The notes under the pieces were generated by a model. The model searched no databases. It was given only the letters and a program-made list of their open reading frames with translations, and had not been told where the DNA came from. Positions 42,268-49,933 of a stretch of 64,000 nucleotides of DNA are shown here, piece after piece (position 1 is the first letter of the stretch; every line of letters starts with the position of its first letter). Origin of the DNA: Microbacterium sp. BH-3-3-3 (GTDB lineage Bacteria > Actinomycetota > Actinomycetes > Actinomycetales > Microbacteriaceae). The DNA lies in contig NZ_VEFS01000001.1 in assembly GCF_007679045.1 (NCBI RefSeq), positions 1,499,278 to 1,563,277 on the forward strand. The letters run 5' to 3'. Made by a program: the position numbers and the translations under genes.

Positions 42268-42328
42268 GTTGAGTGTCCAGAACGCGCCGCCGGGGCTCGA
42301 GCTCTGCGGCGTTTCTTGGACCCTCAAC
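42268..42328. terminator. Bidirectional hairpin terminator, repeated family copy C
   Basis: GTTGAGTGTCCAGAACGCGCC pairs with a complementary arm ending CTTGGACCCTCAAC across a 15-nt loop, between the amino acid permease and convergent pobA. It shares the outer stem sequence with the copies at 12421 and 14944. Confidence 0.85.
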
Positions 42329-42362
42329 AGGGGGTGGTGGGGCGCCCGGGGCGGCGCGCGGG

Positions 42363-43544
42363 TCAGTCGGTGAAGGGCCAGCCGCAGTAGGCCTCGGCGA
42401 GGAAGGCGCGGCCGTGCTCCGACTCCACGACGGTGCGCAGTTCGCCGACCTGTCGTCGGCGGTCGAAGTCGGTGGCATCCGGAGCCACGTGCAGCAGGCT
42501 CGTCATCCACCACGAGAAGTGCTGGGCCTTCCAGATGCGCCGCAGGGCCTTCTCGGGGTAGGTGTCGAGGCCCCGCTCATCGCCCTCGAGCAGCAGGCGC
42601 CGCAGGGCGTCGGCGAGCAGGCGCACGTCGGCGATGGCGAGATTCATCCCCTTCGCGCCGGTGGGCGGCACGGTGTGCGCGGCGTCTCCGACGAGGGCGA
42701 CGCGGCCGCGGCGCAGCTCGTGCGCGACGAAGCTACGGAAGCGCAGCACGTCGCGCTGGAAGATCGGCCCCTGCTTCAGCGTCGTTCCGGGCACGCGCTT
42801 CTGCAGTTCGTCCCACAGCTGCTCCTCGCTGAAGGCCGCCGTGTCGGTGTCGGGGGCGCACTGGAAGTACATGCGCTGCACGGTGTCGGAGCGCTGGCTG
42901 ACCAGCGCGAAGCCGTCGGGCGAGTTGCTGTAGATGAGCTCGGCGGCGCTCGGCGGCGCTTCGCACAGGATGCCGAACCACGCGAACGGGTACTCGCGGA
43001 AGAACCCGCCCTGGCTCGATCCCGACACGGTCGCCCGGGCGATGCTCCGCGACCCGTCGGAGCCCACGACGAACTCCGCCTCGATCTCGAACGGCTGCCC
43101 GTCGGCGTCGCGGGCGATGACGCGGGGGCTCGAGGTCTCGGCATCCGCGATGCCCTCGGCGGTGACGCCGAAACGCAGGTCCTGACCGGCCGCGAGGCGC
43201 GCGGCGACCAGGTCTTTCAGCACCTCGTGCTGCGGGTACAGCCACACGGCGCGGCCGACGGATGCCGCGAAGTCGATGCGGTGGCCCTCTCCCTCGAAGC
43301 GCAGCTCGATGCCGTCGTGACGGTGGCCCACGGTGCGGGCGCGCGAGTGCGCACCGAGGGTGTCGAGCAGTTCGACGGTGCCCTGCTCGAGGATGCCGGC
43401 GCGGATGGTGCTCTCGATCTCGTCGCGGGAGCGCTGGTCGATCACGACCGAGGCGATGCCGGCCTCGTCGAGAAGGTGCGAGAGCAGGAGCCCCGCGGGG
43501 CCGGCGCCGATGATGGCGACCCGGGTGCGGACGGTGGTGGTCAT
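42363..43544 (-). CDS. pobA: 4-hydroxybenzoate 3-monooxygenase
   Basis: 393-aa FAD monooxygenase converting 4-hydroxybenzoate to protocatechuate with NAD(P)H and O2. The FAD motif GAGPAG is at residues 13-18, RAGILEQGTVELLDTLG is specific to PobA, the middle DG motif is VVGSDGSRSIAR, and GDAAHTVPPTGAKGMNLAIADV is the second FAD site. GAAGGAGACGCC precedes the ATG. It is divergent from nothing directly, as the IclR gene lies upstream on the same strand. A TCCCATTCATCGGGA dyad 65 bases before the start matches the one at pcaH, so both are likely controlled by the same regulator. Confidence 0.94.
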   Translation of the reverse strand: MTTTVRTRVAIIGAGPAGLLLSHLLDEAGIASVVIDQRSRDEIESTIRAGILEQGTVELLDTLGAHSRARTVGHRHDGIELRFEGEGHRIDFAASVGRAVWLYPQHEVLKDLVAARLAAGQDLRFGVTAEGIADAETSSPRVIARDADGQPFEIEAEFVVGSDGSRSIARATVSGSSQGGFFREYPFAWFGILCEAPPSAAELIYSNSPDGFALVSQRSDTVQRMYFQCAPDTDTAAFSEEQLWDELQKRVPGTTLKQGPIFQRDVLRFRSFVAHELRRGRVALVGDAAHTVPPTGAKGMNLAIADVRLLADALRRLLLEGDERGLDTYPEKALRRIWKAQHFSWWMTSLLHVAPDATDFDRRRQVGELRTVVESEHGRAFLAEAYCGWPFTD

Positions 43545-43608
43545 GGCGTCTCCTTCGACGGTGGCTGTGTCGATCGTGCGCGCTGCAGGGGTCGGCTCGC
43601 TCCATCAC

Positions 43609-43623
43609 TCCCATTCATCGGGA
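43609..43623. promoter_or_regulatory. Candidate operator upstream of pobA (TCCCATTCATCGGGA)
   Basis: 15-bp dyad with TCCC/GGGA ends, 65 bases before the pobA start. It differs by one base from the dyad at 44460-44474 before pcaH. IclR-family proteins such as PcaR/PobR bind short palindromes of this size. Confidence 0.6.
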
Positions 43624-43687
43624 CGTCGCGAGTCCACCTCCCTGGGCGCTCAACGGGGAGGTGGAGCGCGCGCGCGGAGGCGGTGGG

Positions 43688-44440
43688 TCAGCGGCGGTAG
43701 CCCAGAGCGCGCTCGGTGTCACGGGCCGCGCGGTGCAGCTCGACGAGGGCGAACTGGGTCTCGGCGTCGCGCGGGAGCACGGCCGAGAGGGCGGCGATGA
43801 CCGCCCCGGTCTCATCGCGCACGGGCACCGCGACGCCCGTCGAGACCTCGTCGACGTAACCGGGGGCGACGACCCGGCCGAGGGTGCGGATCTCGGCGAG
43901 GGTGCGGCGAAGCGCCGCGGGGTCGACGATCGTGTCGGCCGTGACCCGCGCGAGAGGGCCGGCGAGCACGCGCTCCTGCAGGTCGTGCGGGGCGAAGGCG
44001 AGCAGGACGAGTCCCGACGACGACGCGTGCAGGGGAAGGCGCCCGGCGACGCGGGTGATGTTCGCGCCGGAGTCGGGAGCGCTCAGTCGTTCGAGGAACA
44101 GCGCCTCATCCTGCTCGAGGATCGCGAGCTGAGTGTGCTCGCGCACGCGCTGCTGCACGCGTTCCATATAGGGCAGGGCCGCCTGCCGCAGGCGCAGCGC
44201 GTGCGACGAGCGGGTCGCCAGCTCCCACAGTCGCATGCCCACGCGCACGCGACGTTCGTCGTCGCGCTCGAGCAGACCGGCATCCACCAGCTCGTTCACG
44301 ATCCGGTGCGCCGACGAGCTCGGCAGGCCCGCCCGACGACCGATGTCGGCCGTGGTCTGCGCGGTGCGCGTGGGGGTGAAGGTCTCGAGGATGCGCACGA
44401 GTCGATCGGTCACCGAATCGCCGGAGGGGGAGTTCGCCAC
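43688..44440 (-). CDS. IclR-family regulator of the pca/pob genes
   Basis: 250-aa regulator. The N-terminal winged helix-turn-helix covers residues 8-70 (LVRILETFTPTRTAQTTADIGRRAGLPSSSAHRIVNELVDAGLL), and the C-terminal IclR effector domain covers about 90-250 (LRLRQAALPYMERVQQRV, PLHASSSGLVLLAF, VSTGVAVPVRDETG). It sits between pobA and pcaHGBDCIJF, where PcaR/PcaU/PobR-type IclR proteins are found. The frame is open far upstream; GTG 44440 fits family length and has CAGGGT six bases before it. Confidence 0.87.
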   Translation of the reverse strand: MANSPSGDSVTDRLVRILETFTPTRTAQTTADIGRRAGLPSSSAHRIVNELVDAGLLERDDERRVRVGMRLWELATRSSHALRLRQAALPYMERVQQRVREHTQLAILEQDEALFLERLSAPDSGANITRVAGRLPLHASSSGLVLLAFAPHDLQERVLAGPLARVTADTIVDPAALRRTLAEIRTLGRVVAPGYVDEVSTGVAVPVRDETGAVIAALSAVLPRDAETQFALVELHRAARDTERALGYRR

Positions 44441-44459
44441 GCCTCCACCCTGGCACGAC

Positions 44460-44474
44460 TCCCATTCAGCGGGA
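44460..44474. promoter_or_regulatory. Candidate operator in the iclR-pcaH divergent region (TCCCATTCAGCGGGA)
   Basis: 15-bp dyad in the 90-bp spacer between the IclR gene and pcaH, one mismatch from the site before pobA at 43609. Probable binding site of the co-encoded IclR protein. Confidence 0.65.
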
Positions 44475-44530
44475 ACGCCTGGCCACGATGCGGGGCGGTG
44501 ACGGAGCATGGAGGGGTCGAAGGAGACCCC

Positions 44531-45340
44531 ATGACGAACGCCCCCGCCGCGGCCCCCGAATCGCTGCTGGCCGCTCCCGACCAGGCGACGCAAGACGAGA
44601 TCGTCCGCGAGATCCAGGCCCGCCATGCCCAGCTCGACGCTCTCGACGCCACGGGCGAGCGCGTCGCCGCGACCGCGCACGACTTTCCGGCCTACCGGTC
44701 GAGCGTGCTGCGGCATCCGACCAAGAATCCGAAGCTCGTCGACCCCGAGACCATCGAGCTGTTCTCGCCCGCGTTCGGCCAGCGCGACGTCGCGGCCATC
44801 GAGTCGGACCTCACCCTGCAGCACGCGGGGGAGCCGCTGGGCGAGCGCATGACGGTGCAGGGGCGGCTGCTCGATTCGTGGGGGCGCCCGGTGGCGAACC
44901 AGCTCATCGAGATCTGGCAGGCGAACTCGGCCGGTCGTTACATCCACCAGCGGGACCAGCACCCCGCGCCCCTCGACCCGAACTTCACGGGCGCCGGCCG
45001 CGCGGTCACGAACGACAACGGTGAGTACCGCTTCACGACCATCAAGCCCGGCCCCTACCCCTGGAAGAACCACCGCAACGCGTGGCGTCCGGCGCACATC
45101 CACTTCTCGGTGTTCGGGTCGTCGTTCACGCAGCGGCTGGTGACGCAGATGTACTTCCCGGGCGACCCGCTGTTCGCGCTCGACCCGATCTACAACTCCA
45201 TCCACCGCCAGAAGGACCGCGACGCCCTCGTGGGCGTCTACGACCACGACCTCACCTCGCCCGAGTGGGCGACGGGGTACCGCTTCGACATCGTGGTCGA
45301 CGGACCGGACGCGACCTACTTCGAGGCAGAGGACGAGTGA
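44531..45340 (+). CDS. pcaH: Protocatechuate 3,4-dioxygenase beta subunit
   Basis: 269-aa catalytic subunit of the intradiol Fe(III) dioxygenase that cleaves protocatechuate to 3-carboxy-cis,cis-muconate. The N-terminal PCDO extension is followed by the dioxygenase barrel. Fe ligands are visible as Tyr in SAGRYIHQ, Tyr in GPYPWKNH and the two His of RPAHIHFS. The frame is open further upstream through the IclR region but AGGAG eight bases before ATG 44531 and the family start favour this site. First gene of the pcaHGBDCIJF operon, with an operator-like dyad 57 bases upstream. Confidence 0.94.
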   Translation: MTNAPAAAPESLLAAPDQATQDEIVREIQARHAQLDALDATGERVAATAHDFPAYRSSVLRHPTKNPKLVDPETIELFSPAFGQRDVAAIESDLTLQHAGEPLGERMTVQGRLLDSWGRPVANQLIEIWQANSAGRYIHQRDQHPAPLDPNFTGAGRAVTNDNGEYRFTTIKPGPYPWKNHRNAWRPAHIHFSVFGSSFTQRLVTQMYFPGDPLFALDPIYNSIHRQKDRDALVGVYDHDLTSPEWATGYRFDIVVDGPDATYFEAEDE

Positions 45341-45341
45341 C

Positions 45342-45986
45342 ATGACGACGACACCGACGCACGACGTGGTCCCTGAGCCTGTCGATGGGGTTCCTGAGCC
45401 TGTCGAAGGACGAGCAGGAGGGCGACGAGTGATTCCCGCCAAGACGCACCGCGCCACCCCCGGCCAGACGGTCGGGCCGTTCTTCGCCTACGGCCTGGAG
45501 TTCCCGAAGCAGCACGAGGTCGTCTTCCCGCACTCGCCCGGCGCGATCGTGCTCTCGGGCACGGTCTACGACGGGGCGGGAGCGCCGATCCCCGACGCCC
45601 TCGTGGAGATCTTCGGGGCGGATGCCGACGGCTCCGTGCCCCGCGCGCGCGGCGCGTTCCGCCGTGACGACCACACCTTCACCGGGTTCGGACGCGCCTT
45701 CACCGACGACGAGGGGCGCTACTCGTTCTGGACGCGCGAGCCGGGCGGCATCCGGGGTCGTGCGGGGTTCTTCGCGGCCATCGTGTTCGCGCGCGGGCTC
45801 CCCGACAAGCTGCACACGCGCATCTACTCGCCCGCCGACGACGACGCTCTCGCCGCCGATCCGTTGCTGTCCGCGCTGACGTCGCAGGAGCGCGCTAGCC
45901 TCGTCGCGACCCGGACGCCCGACGGGTACCTGTCGCACGACATCCGGTTGCAGGGCGAGAACGAGACGGTGTTCCTTGCCTTCTGA
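45342..45986 (+). CDS. pcaG: Protocatechuate 3,4-dioxygenase alpha subunit
   Basis: 214-aa structural subunit partnering PcaH. The core starts at RATPGQTVGPFFAYGLEFP and contains LSGTVYDGAGAPIPDALVEIFGADADG and FSFWTREP-type strands. The N-terminal 29 residues (VVPEPVDGVPEPVEGRAG) are encoded by two copies of the genome hairpin repeat (45371-45410) and are not family sequence. A GTG at 45429 with a strong AGGAGGG seven bases ahead is a serious alternative start giving 185 aa. Either way the repeat sits between pcaH and the PcaG core. The stop overlaps the pcaB start. Confidence 0.9.
   Translation: MTTTPTHDVVPEPVDGVPEPVEGRAGGRRVIPAKTHRATPGQTVGPFFAYGLEFPKQHEVVFPHSPGAIVLSGTVYDGAGAPIPDALVEIFGADADGSVPRARGAFRRDDHTFTGFGRAFTDDEGRYSFWTREPGGIRGRAGFFAAIVFARGLPDKLHTRIYSPADDDALAADPLLSALTSQERASLVATRTPDGYLSHDIRLQGENETVFLAF
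45371..45410 (+). repeat. Two hairpin repeat elements at the start of pcaG
   Basis: CCCTGAGCCTGTCGATGGG (45371-45389) and TCCTGAGCCTGTCGAAGGA (45392-45410) are tandem copies of the element of the 1-511 array, in inverted orientation. They encode VPEPVDG and VPEPVEG. Stem bases differ in compensating pairs: CCC/GGG against TCC/GGA. Confidence 0.88.
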
Positions 45987-47346
45987 GCCTCTCCCGCGCA
46001 TCGACCTCGGGCTGCTCTCGCCCGTGAGCGTCGGTCACGACGCCCTGCTGTCCGACGAGTTCGTGCTGACCACCATGATCCGTGTCGAGTGCGCGCTGGT
46101 GGCGGCCTACGTCGCGGTGGGGGCCGCCCCGCGTGAGGCGCGCGCGGAGATCGACCACACCTTCGGAATCGACGAGAAATACGCCTCGCCCGTGCGGGCT
46201 CTCGACGTCGATGCGCTCGTGCGCGACGCGGTCGCCGGGGGAAACCCCGTGATCCCCCTCGTGGGCGCTCTCAAGGCCCAGGTGCCGGCCGAGCACCGCG
46301 GGTGGATCCACCGCGGGGCGACGAGCCAAGACGTGCTCGACACCGCGCTCATGGTGGTCGCCCGCTGTGCGGTCGAGCAGACGCGCCGCTCGGTCGCCAA
46401 CGCCGCCGTCTGGGCCCGACAGCTCGCCACCGCGCACGCCGACGAGGTCGCCGCAGCGCGCACCCTCACGCAGCACGCGGTGCCCACCACGGTCGGGGCG
46501 CGCGCCGCGACCTGGGCGCGCGGACTCGAGCGGGCCGTCGTGCGGCTCGACGCCCTGGTCTTCCCCGCGCAGCTCGCGGGGGCGGGCGGAACGCTCGCGT
46601 CGTTCGTCGAGATCACCGGATCGACGGATGCCGCCGACGCCCTGCCCGCGGCCTTCGCCCGGGCGCTCGAGCTCGACGCCCCCGACGCACCTTGGCACGT
46701 GACGCGCTGGCCCGTGACCGAGATCGGCGACGCCCTCGTGCAGGCCATCGATGCGCTCGGCAAGACGGCCGCCGACGTCGCGACCCTCAGCCGCACCGAG
46801 ATCGGCGAGGTGTCGGAGGGCGTGGGCGGCGGATCGTCGGCCATGCCCCAGAAGCAGAACCCCGCCGAGGCGGTGCTCATCCGCTCGGCCGCCCTGCGCG
46901 CCCCCCAGCTGGGCGCGACCCTGCACCTGGCCTCGGCCCTCGCGGTCGACGAGCGCCCCGACGGCGCCTGGCACGCCGAATGGCCGACGCTGCGCGAGCT
47001 CCTGCGCCTGGCGGTCGGCGCCGCGGCGCACGGGTCGTCGTTGCTCGCTCACCTGCGCGTCGACGCCAGAGCCGCGACGGCCAACGCTGGTCTGACCGGC
47101 GGGCGCCTCGTCAGCGAGCGTCTGCGGGGCGTGCTCGTGCCGCTCATCGGCGCCGAGCGTTTCGCGGCCCTGCTCGACGGCGACGACGACCTCGCCCCGC
47201 GCCTGCGGGCGCTGCCCGAGGCGGCCGACCTCGACATCGACGCGCTACTCGATCCGGCCGCCTACGTCGGCCTCGCGCCCCGCCTCGCCCGCGGCACCGG
47301 CCACGCCGGCGGAGGCACCGCGCACGACGAAGGAGCCGACGCATGA
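45976..47346 (+). CDS. pcaB: 3-carboxy-cis,cis-muconate cycloisomerase
   Basis: 456-aa member of the fumarase/aspartase superfamily that lactonises 3-carboxymuconate to 4-carboxymuconolactone. The superfamily signature is GGSSAMPQKQNP (near residue 285) and the N-terminal DLGLLSPVSVG and WIHRGATSQDVLDTA segments are seen. TTG start at 45976 overlaps the pcaG stop by 11 bases. Stop overlaps pcaD. Third gene in the operon. Confidence 0.93.
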   Translation: MPSEPLPRIDLGLLSPVSVGHDALLSDEFVLTTMIRVECALVAAYVAVGAAPREARAEIDHTFGIDEKYASPVRALDVDALVRDAVAGGNPVIPLVGALKAQVPAEHRGWIHRGATSQDVLDTALMVVARCAVEQTRRSVANAAVWARQLATAHADEVAAARTLTQHAVPTTVGARAATWARGLERAVVRLDALVFPAQLAGAGGTLASFVEITGSTDAADALPAAFARALELDAPDAPWHVTRWPVTEIGDALVQAIDALGKTAADVATLSRTEIGEVSEGVGGGSSAMPQKQNPAEAVLIRSAALRAPQLGATLHLASALAVDERPDGAWHAEWPTLRELLRLAVGAAAHGSSLLAHLRVDARAATANAGLTGGRLVSERLRGVLVPLIGAERFAALLDGDDDLAPRLRALPEAADLDIDALLDPAAYVGLAPRLARGTGHAGGGTAHDEGADA

Positions 47347-48131
47347 GCCTCATCGCCCTGACCGAGCCCGTCGGACCGGTCGACGCACCCCTCGTCGTGC
47401 TCGGGCCGTCGCTCGGCACCTCGACCATCCTGTGGGACGACGTCGTGCCCCTGCTCGCCGACGACTATCGCGTCGCCGCGTGGGACCTCCCCGGCCACGG
47501 GGCCGGCCCGATCGCGCGCGAGGCGTTCACGGTCGCGGATCTCGCGGATGCCGTGGCCGCCACGATCCCCGATGACACGTTCCTCTACGCCGGGGTCTCC
47601 CTCGGCGGGGCGACGGGCCTCGAGCTCGCCCGGCGTCACGGCACCCGGCTGCGGGGCGCCGCCATCGTGGCATCCGGAGCCGTGCTCGGAGATGCCGCAT
47701 CGTGGACCGAGCGAGCCGCCCAGGCACGGTCGCAGAGCACCTCGAGCCTCATCGTCGGCTCGGCCCAGCGCTGGTTCGCGCCCGAGTCGATGGCCCGCCG
47801 CCCCGAGCTGAGCGGCCGCCTGCTGCACGCGCTGCAGGACGCCGACGACGACAGCTACGCCCGGTGCTGCGAGGCGCTCGCCGCGTACGACGTGCGCTCC
47901 ACGCTGGGCGAGATGGCGGTTCCCGTGCTCGCCGCGTGGGGAGCGTTCGACCAGGTCGCCCCCGAATCCAAGGCCGTCGAGATCGCCGAGGGCGTGCAGC
48001 GCGGGAGCGTCGCGCGCATCGACGACGCCGGCCACCTTCCCCCGGCCGAACAGCCCGAGGCCGTCGCGGCTCTGCTGCGGTCGTTCTTCGCCTCCGTCTC
48101 GACGACCTCGTCTTCCCGAAAGGACGCCTGA
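47343..48131 (+). CDS. pcaD: 3-oxoadipate enol-lactonase
   Basis: 262-aa alpha/beta hydrolase that hydrolyses 3-oxoadipate enol-lactone to 3-oxoadipate. Nucleophile Ser in YAGVSLGGATG (near residue 88), catalytic Asp expected in AWGAFDQVAPES, and His in DDAGHLPPAEQP. ATG 47343 overlaps the pcaB stop. The stop overlaps the pcaC start by one base. Many actinobacteria have pcaD and pcaC fused as pcaL; here they are separate but touching. Confidence 0.92.
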   Translation: MSLIALTEPVGPVDAPLVVLGPSLGTSTILWDDVVPLLADDYRVAAWDLPGHGAGPIAREAFTVADLADAVAATIPDDTFLYAGVSLGGATGLELARRHGTRLRGAAIVASGAVLGDAASWTERAAQARSQSTSSLIVGSAQRWFAPESMARRPELSGRLLHALQDADDDSYARCCEALAAYDVRSTLGEMAVPVLAAWGAFDQVAPESKAVEIAEGVQRGSVARIDDAGHLPPAEQPEAVAALLRSFFASVSTTSSSRKDA

Positions 48132-48547
48132 TGCCCACCGATCAGGAACGCCACGACCAGGGCATGACCGTGCGCCGGGCCGTGCTGAGCGACGCGCACG
48201 TCGATCGCTCGATCGCCGCGACCACCGACCTCACCGCCGACTGGCAGGACTTCATCACGCGCGTCGCATGGGGAGACGTGTGGTCACGGCCCGACCTCGA
48301 CCGCCGCTCGCGCTCGATCGCGGTGCTGAGCTCGCTCATCGCACACGGCCACCATGAGGAGCTCGCGATGCACCTGCGCGCGGCGCTGCGCAACGGCCTG
48401 AGCGTCGAGGAGATCCGCGAGGTCATCCTGCAGTCGGCGATCTACTCCGGCGTGCCGGCGGCCAACTCGGCCTTCCGCATCGCGTCGGAGGTCTTCGCGA
48501 CGCCCGAACCGGCTCCGTCGGAGACGAACGAGGAGGCCGCGCCGTGA
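48131..48547 (+). CDS. pcaC: 4-carboxymuconolactone decarboxylase
   Basis: 138-aa AhpD-like helical enzyme that decarboxylates 4-carboxymuconolactone to the enol-lactone used by PcaD. Family segments: RRAVLSDAHVDRSIAATTDLTADWQDFITRVAWGDVW, then SLIAHGHHEELAMHLRAALRNGLSVEEIREVILQSAIYSGVPAAN. ATG 48131 shares one base with the pcaD stop. In frame upstream sequence is pcaD shadow. The stop overlaps pcaI. Confidence 0.92.
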   Translation: MPTDQERHDQGMTVRRAVLSDAHVDRSIAATTDLTADWQDFITRVAWGDVWSRPDLDRRSRSIAVLSSLIAHGHHEELAMHLRAALRNGLSVEEIREVILQSAIYSGVPAANSAFRIASEVFATPEPAPSETNEEAAP

Positions 48548-49287
48548 TCGACAAGACCGTTCCCGACGTCGCGGCCGCCGTCGCCGGCATCGCCGACGGG
48601 GCCACCGTGATGATCGGCGGCTTCGGTCGCGCCGGGCAGCCCGTCGAGCTGATCGACGCGCTGATCGCTCACGGGGCCGGCGACCTCACCGTCGTCAACA
48701 ACAACGCCGGCAACGGCGACACCGGACTCGCGGCCCTGCTCGCCGCCGGTCAGGTGCGCAAGATGATCTGCTCGTTCCCGCGCCAGAGCGACTCGTGGGT
48801 GTTCGACGGCCTGTACCGCGACGGCAAGGTCGAACTCGAGCTCGTGCCGCAGGGCAACCTCGCCGAGCGCATCCGCGCCGCGGGCGCCGGCATCGGCGGG
48901 TTCTTCACCCCCACCGGCTTCGGGACGCAGCTCGCCGAGGGCAAGGAGACGCGGCGTATCGACGGCCGCGACTACGTGCTCGAATACCCCATCCACGCCG
49001 ACGTCGCGCTCGTGAGCGCCCGCGCCGCCGACCGCTGGGGCAACCTCGTCTACCGCGAGACCGCCCGCAACTTCGGGCCCATCATGGCCGCCGCCGCCAC
49101 GACCACCGTCGTGCAGGTCGACGAGATCGTGCCACTCGGCTCCCTCGACCCCGAGGCCGTCGTGACCCCCGGCCTGTACGTCGATCGCGTCGTCGCGGTC
49201 GGCGAGCGGGCGTGGCTGCGCGACGGCGCCTTCGTCGGCGGCGTCGACATCGAGGGCCGGGCCCTGGCCCCTGAGGAGGAAGCATGA
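48544..49287 (+). CDS. pcaI: 3-oxoadipate CoA-transferase subunit A
   Basis: 247-aa alpha subunit of the succinyl-CoA:3-oxoadipate CoA-transferase. CoA-binding loop IGGFGRAGQPVELIDAL (near residues 20-36) and GIGGFFTPTGFGTQLAEGK are family motifs. GTG 48544 overlaps the pcaC stop and its own stop overlaps pcaJ, so A and B are made together. It activates 3-oxoadipate for thiolysis by PcaF. Confidence 0.93.
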   Translation: MIDKTVPDVAAAVAGIADGATVMIGGFGRAGQPVELIDALIAHGAGDLTVVNNNAGNGDTGLAALLAAGQVRKMICSFPRQSDSWVFDGLYRDGKVELELVPQGNLAERIRAAGAGIGGFFTPTGFGTQLAEGKETRRIDGRDYVLEYPIHADVALVSARAADRWGNLVYRETARNFGPIMAAAATTTVVQVDEIVPLGSLDPEAVVTPGLYVDRVVAVGERAWLRDGAFVGGVDIEGRALAPEEEA

Positions 49288-49931
49288 CCACCCGCATCTC
49301 GCGGCGCGATCTCGCCGCCCGCGTGGCATCCGACATCCCCGAGGGCGCCGTCGTCAACCTCGGCATCGGAGCGCCGACCCTCGTCGCCGACTACCTGCCC
49401 GCGGGGCTCGAGATCGTTCTGCACACCGAGAACGGCATGCTCGGCATGGGCCCCGCCCCCAAGTGCGGCCGGGTCGACCCCGACCTCATCAACGCGGGCA
49501 AGCAGCCCGTCACCGCGCTCGCGGGGGCCGCCTACTTCCACCACGCCGACTCGTTCGCCATGATGCGCGGCGGGCACCTCGACGTGTGCGTGCTCGGCGC
49601 GTTCCAGGTGTCGGCCGGCGGCGACCTCGCCAACTGGTCGACCGGCGAGCCCGGCGCGATCCCGGCCGTCGGCGGGGCGATGGACCTCGCGATCGGCGCG
49701 AAAGACGTCTACGTCATGACCGACCTGCTCACCAAGGGCGGCGAGCCCAAGCTCGTCGCCGCCTGCACCTACCCGCTGACCGGGGTGGGCTGCGTCTCGC
49801 GGGTCTACACCGACCACGGCGTCTTCGACGTCACGCCCGACGGCTTCCGCGTGCGCGAACTGTTCGGCGACAACACCCACGCCGAGATCGAGCACCTCCT
49901 CGGTCTGACCCTTCTCGACCCGGAGAGCTGA
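49284..49931 (+). CDS. pcaJ: 3-oxoadipate CoA-transferase subunit B
   Basis: 215-aa beta subunit carrying the catalytic Glu in LHTENGMLGMGPAP (near residue 50) that forms the glutamyl-CoA thioester. NLGIGAPTLVADYLP and GGAMDLAIGAKDVYVMTDL are family motifs. Starts with ATG overlapping the pcaI stop. Two bases separate it from pcaF. Confidence 0.93.
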   Translation: MTTRISRRDLAARVASDIPEGAVVNLGIGAPTLVADYLPAGLEIVLHTENGMLGMGPAPKCGRVDPDLINAGKQPVTALAGAAYFHHADSFAMMRGGHLDVCVLGAFQVSAGGDLANWSTGEPGAIPAVGGAMDLAIGAKDVYVMTDLLTKGGEPKLVAACTYPLTGVGCVSRVYTDHGVFDVTPDGFRVRELFGDNTHAEIEHLLGLTLLDPES

Positions 49932-49933
49932 CC

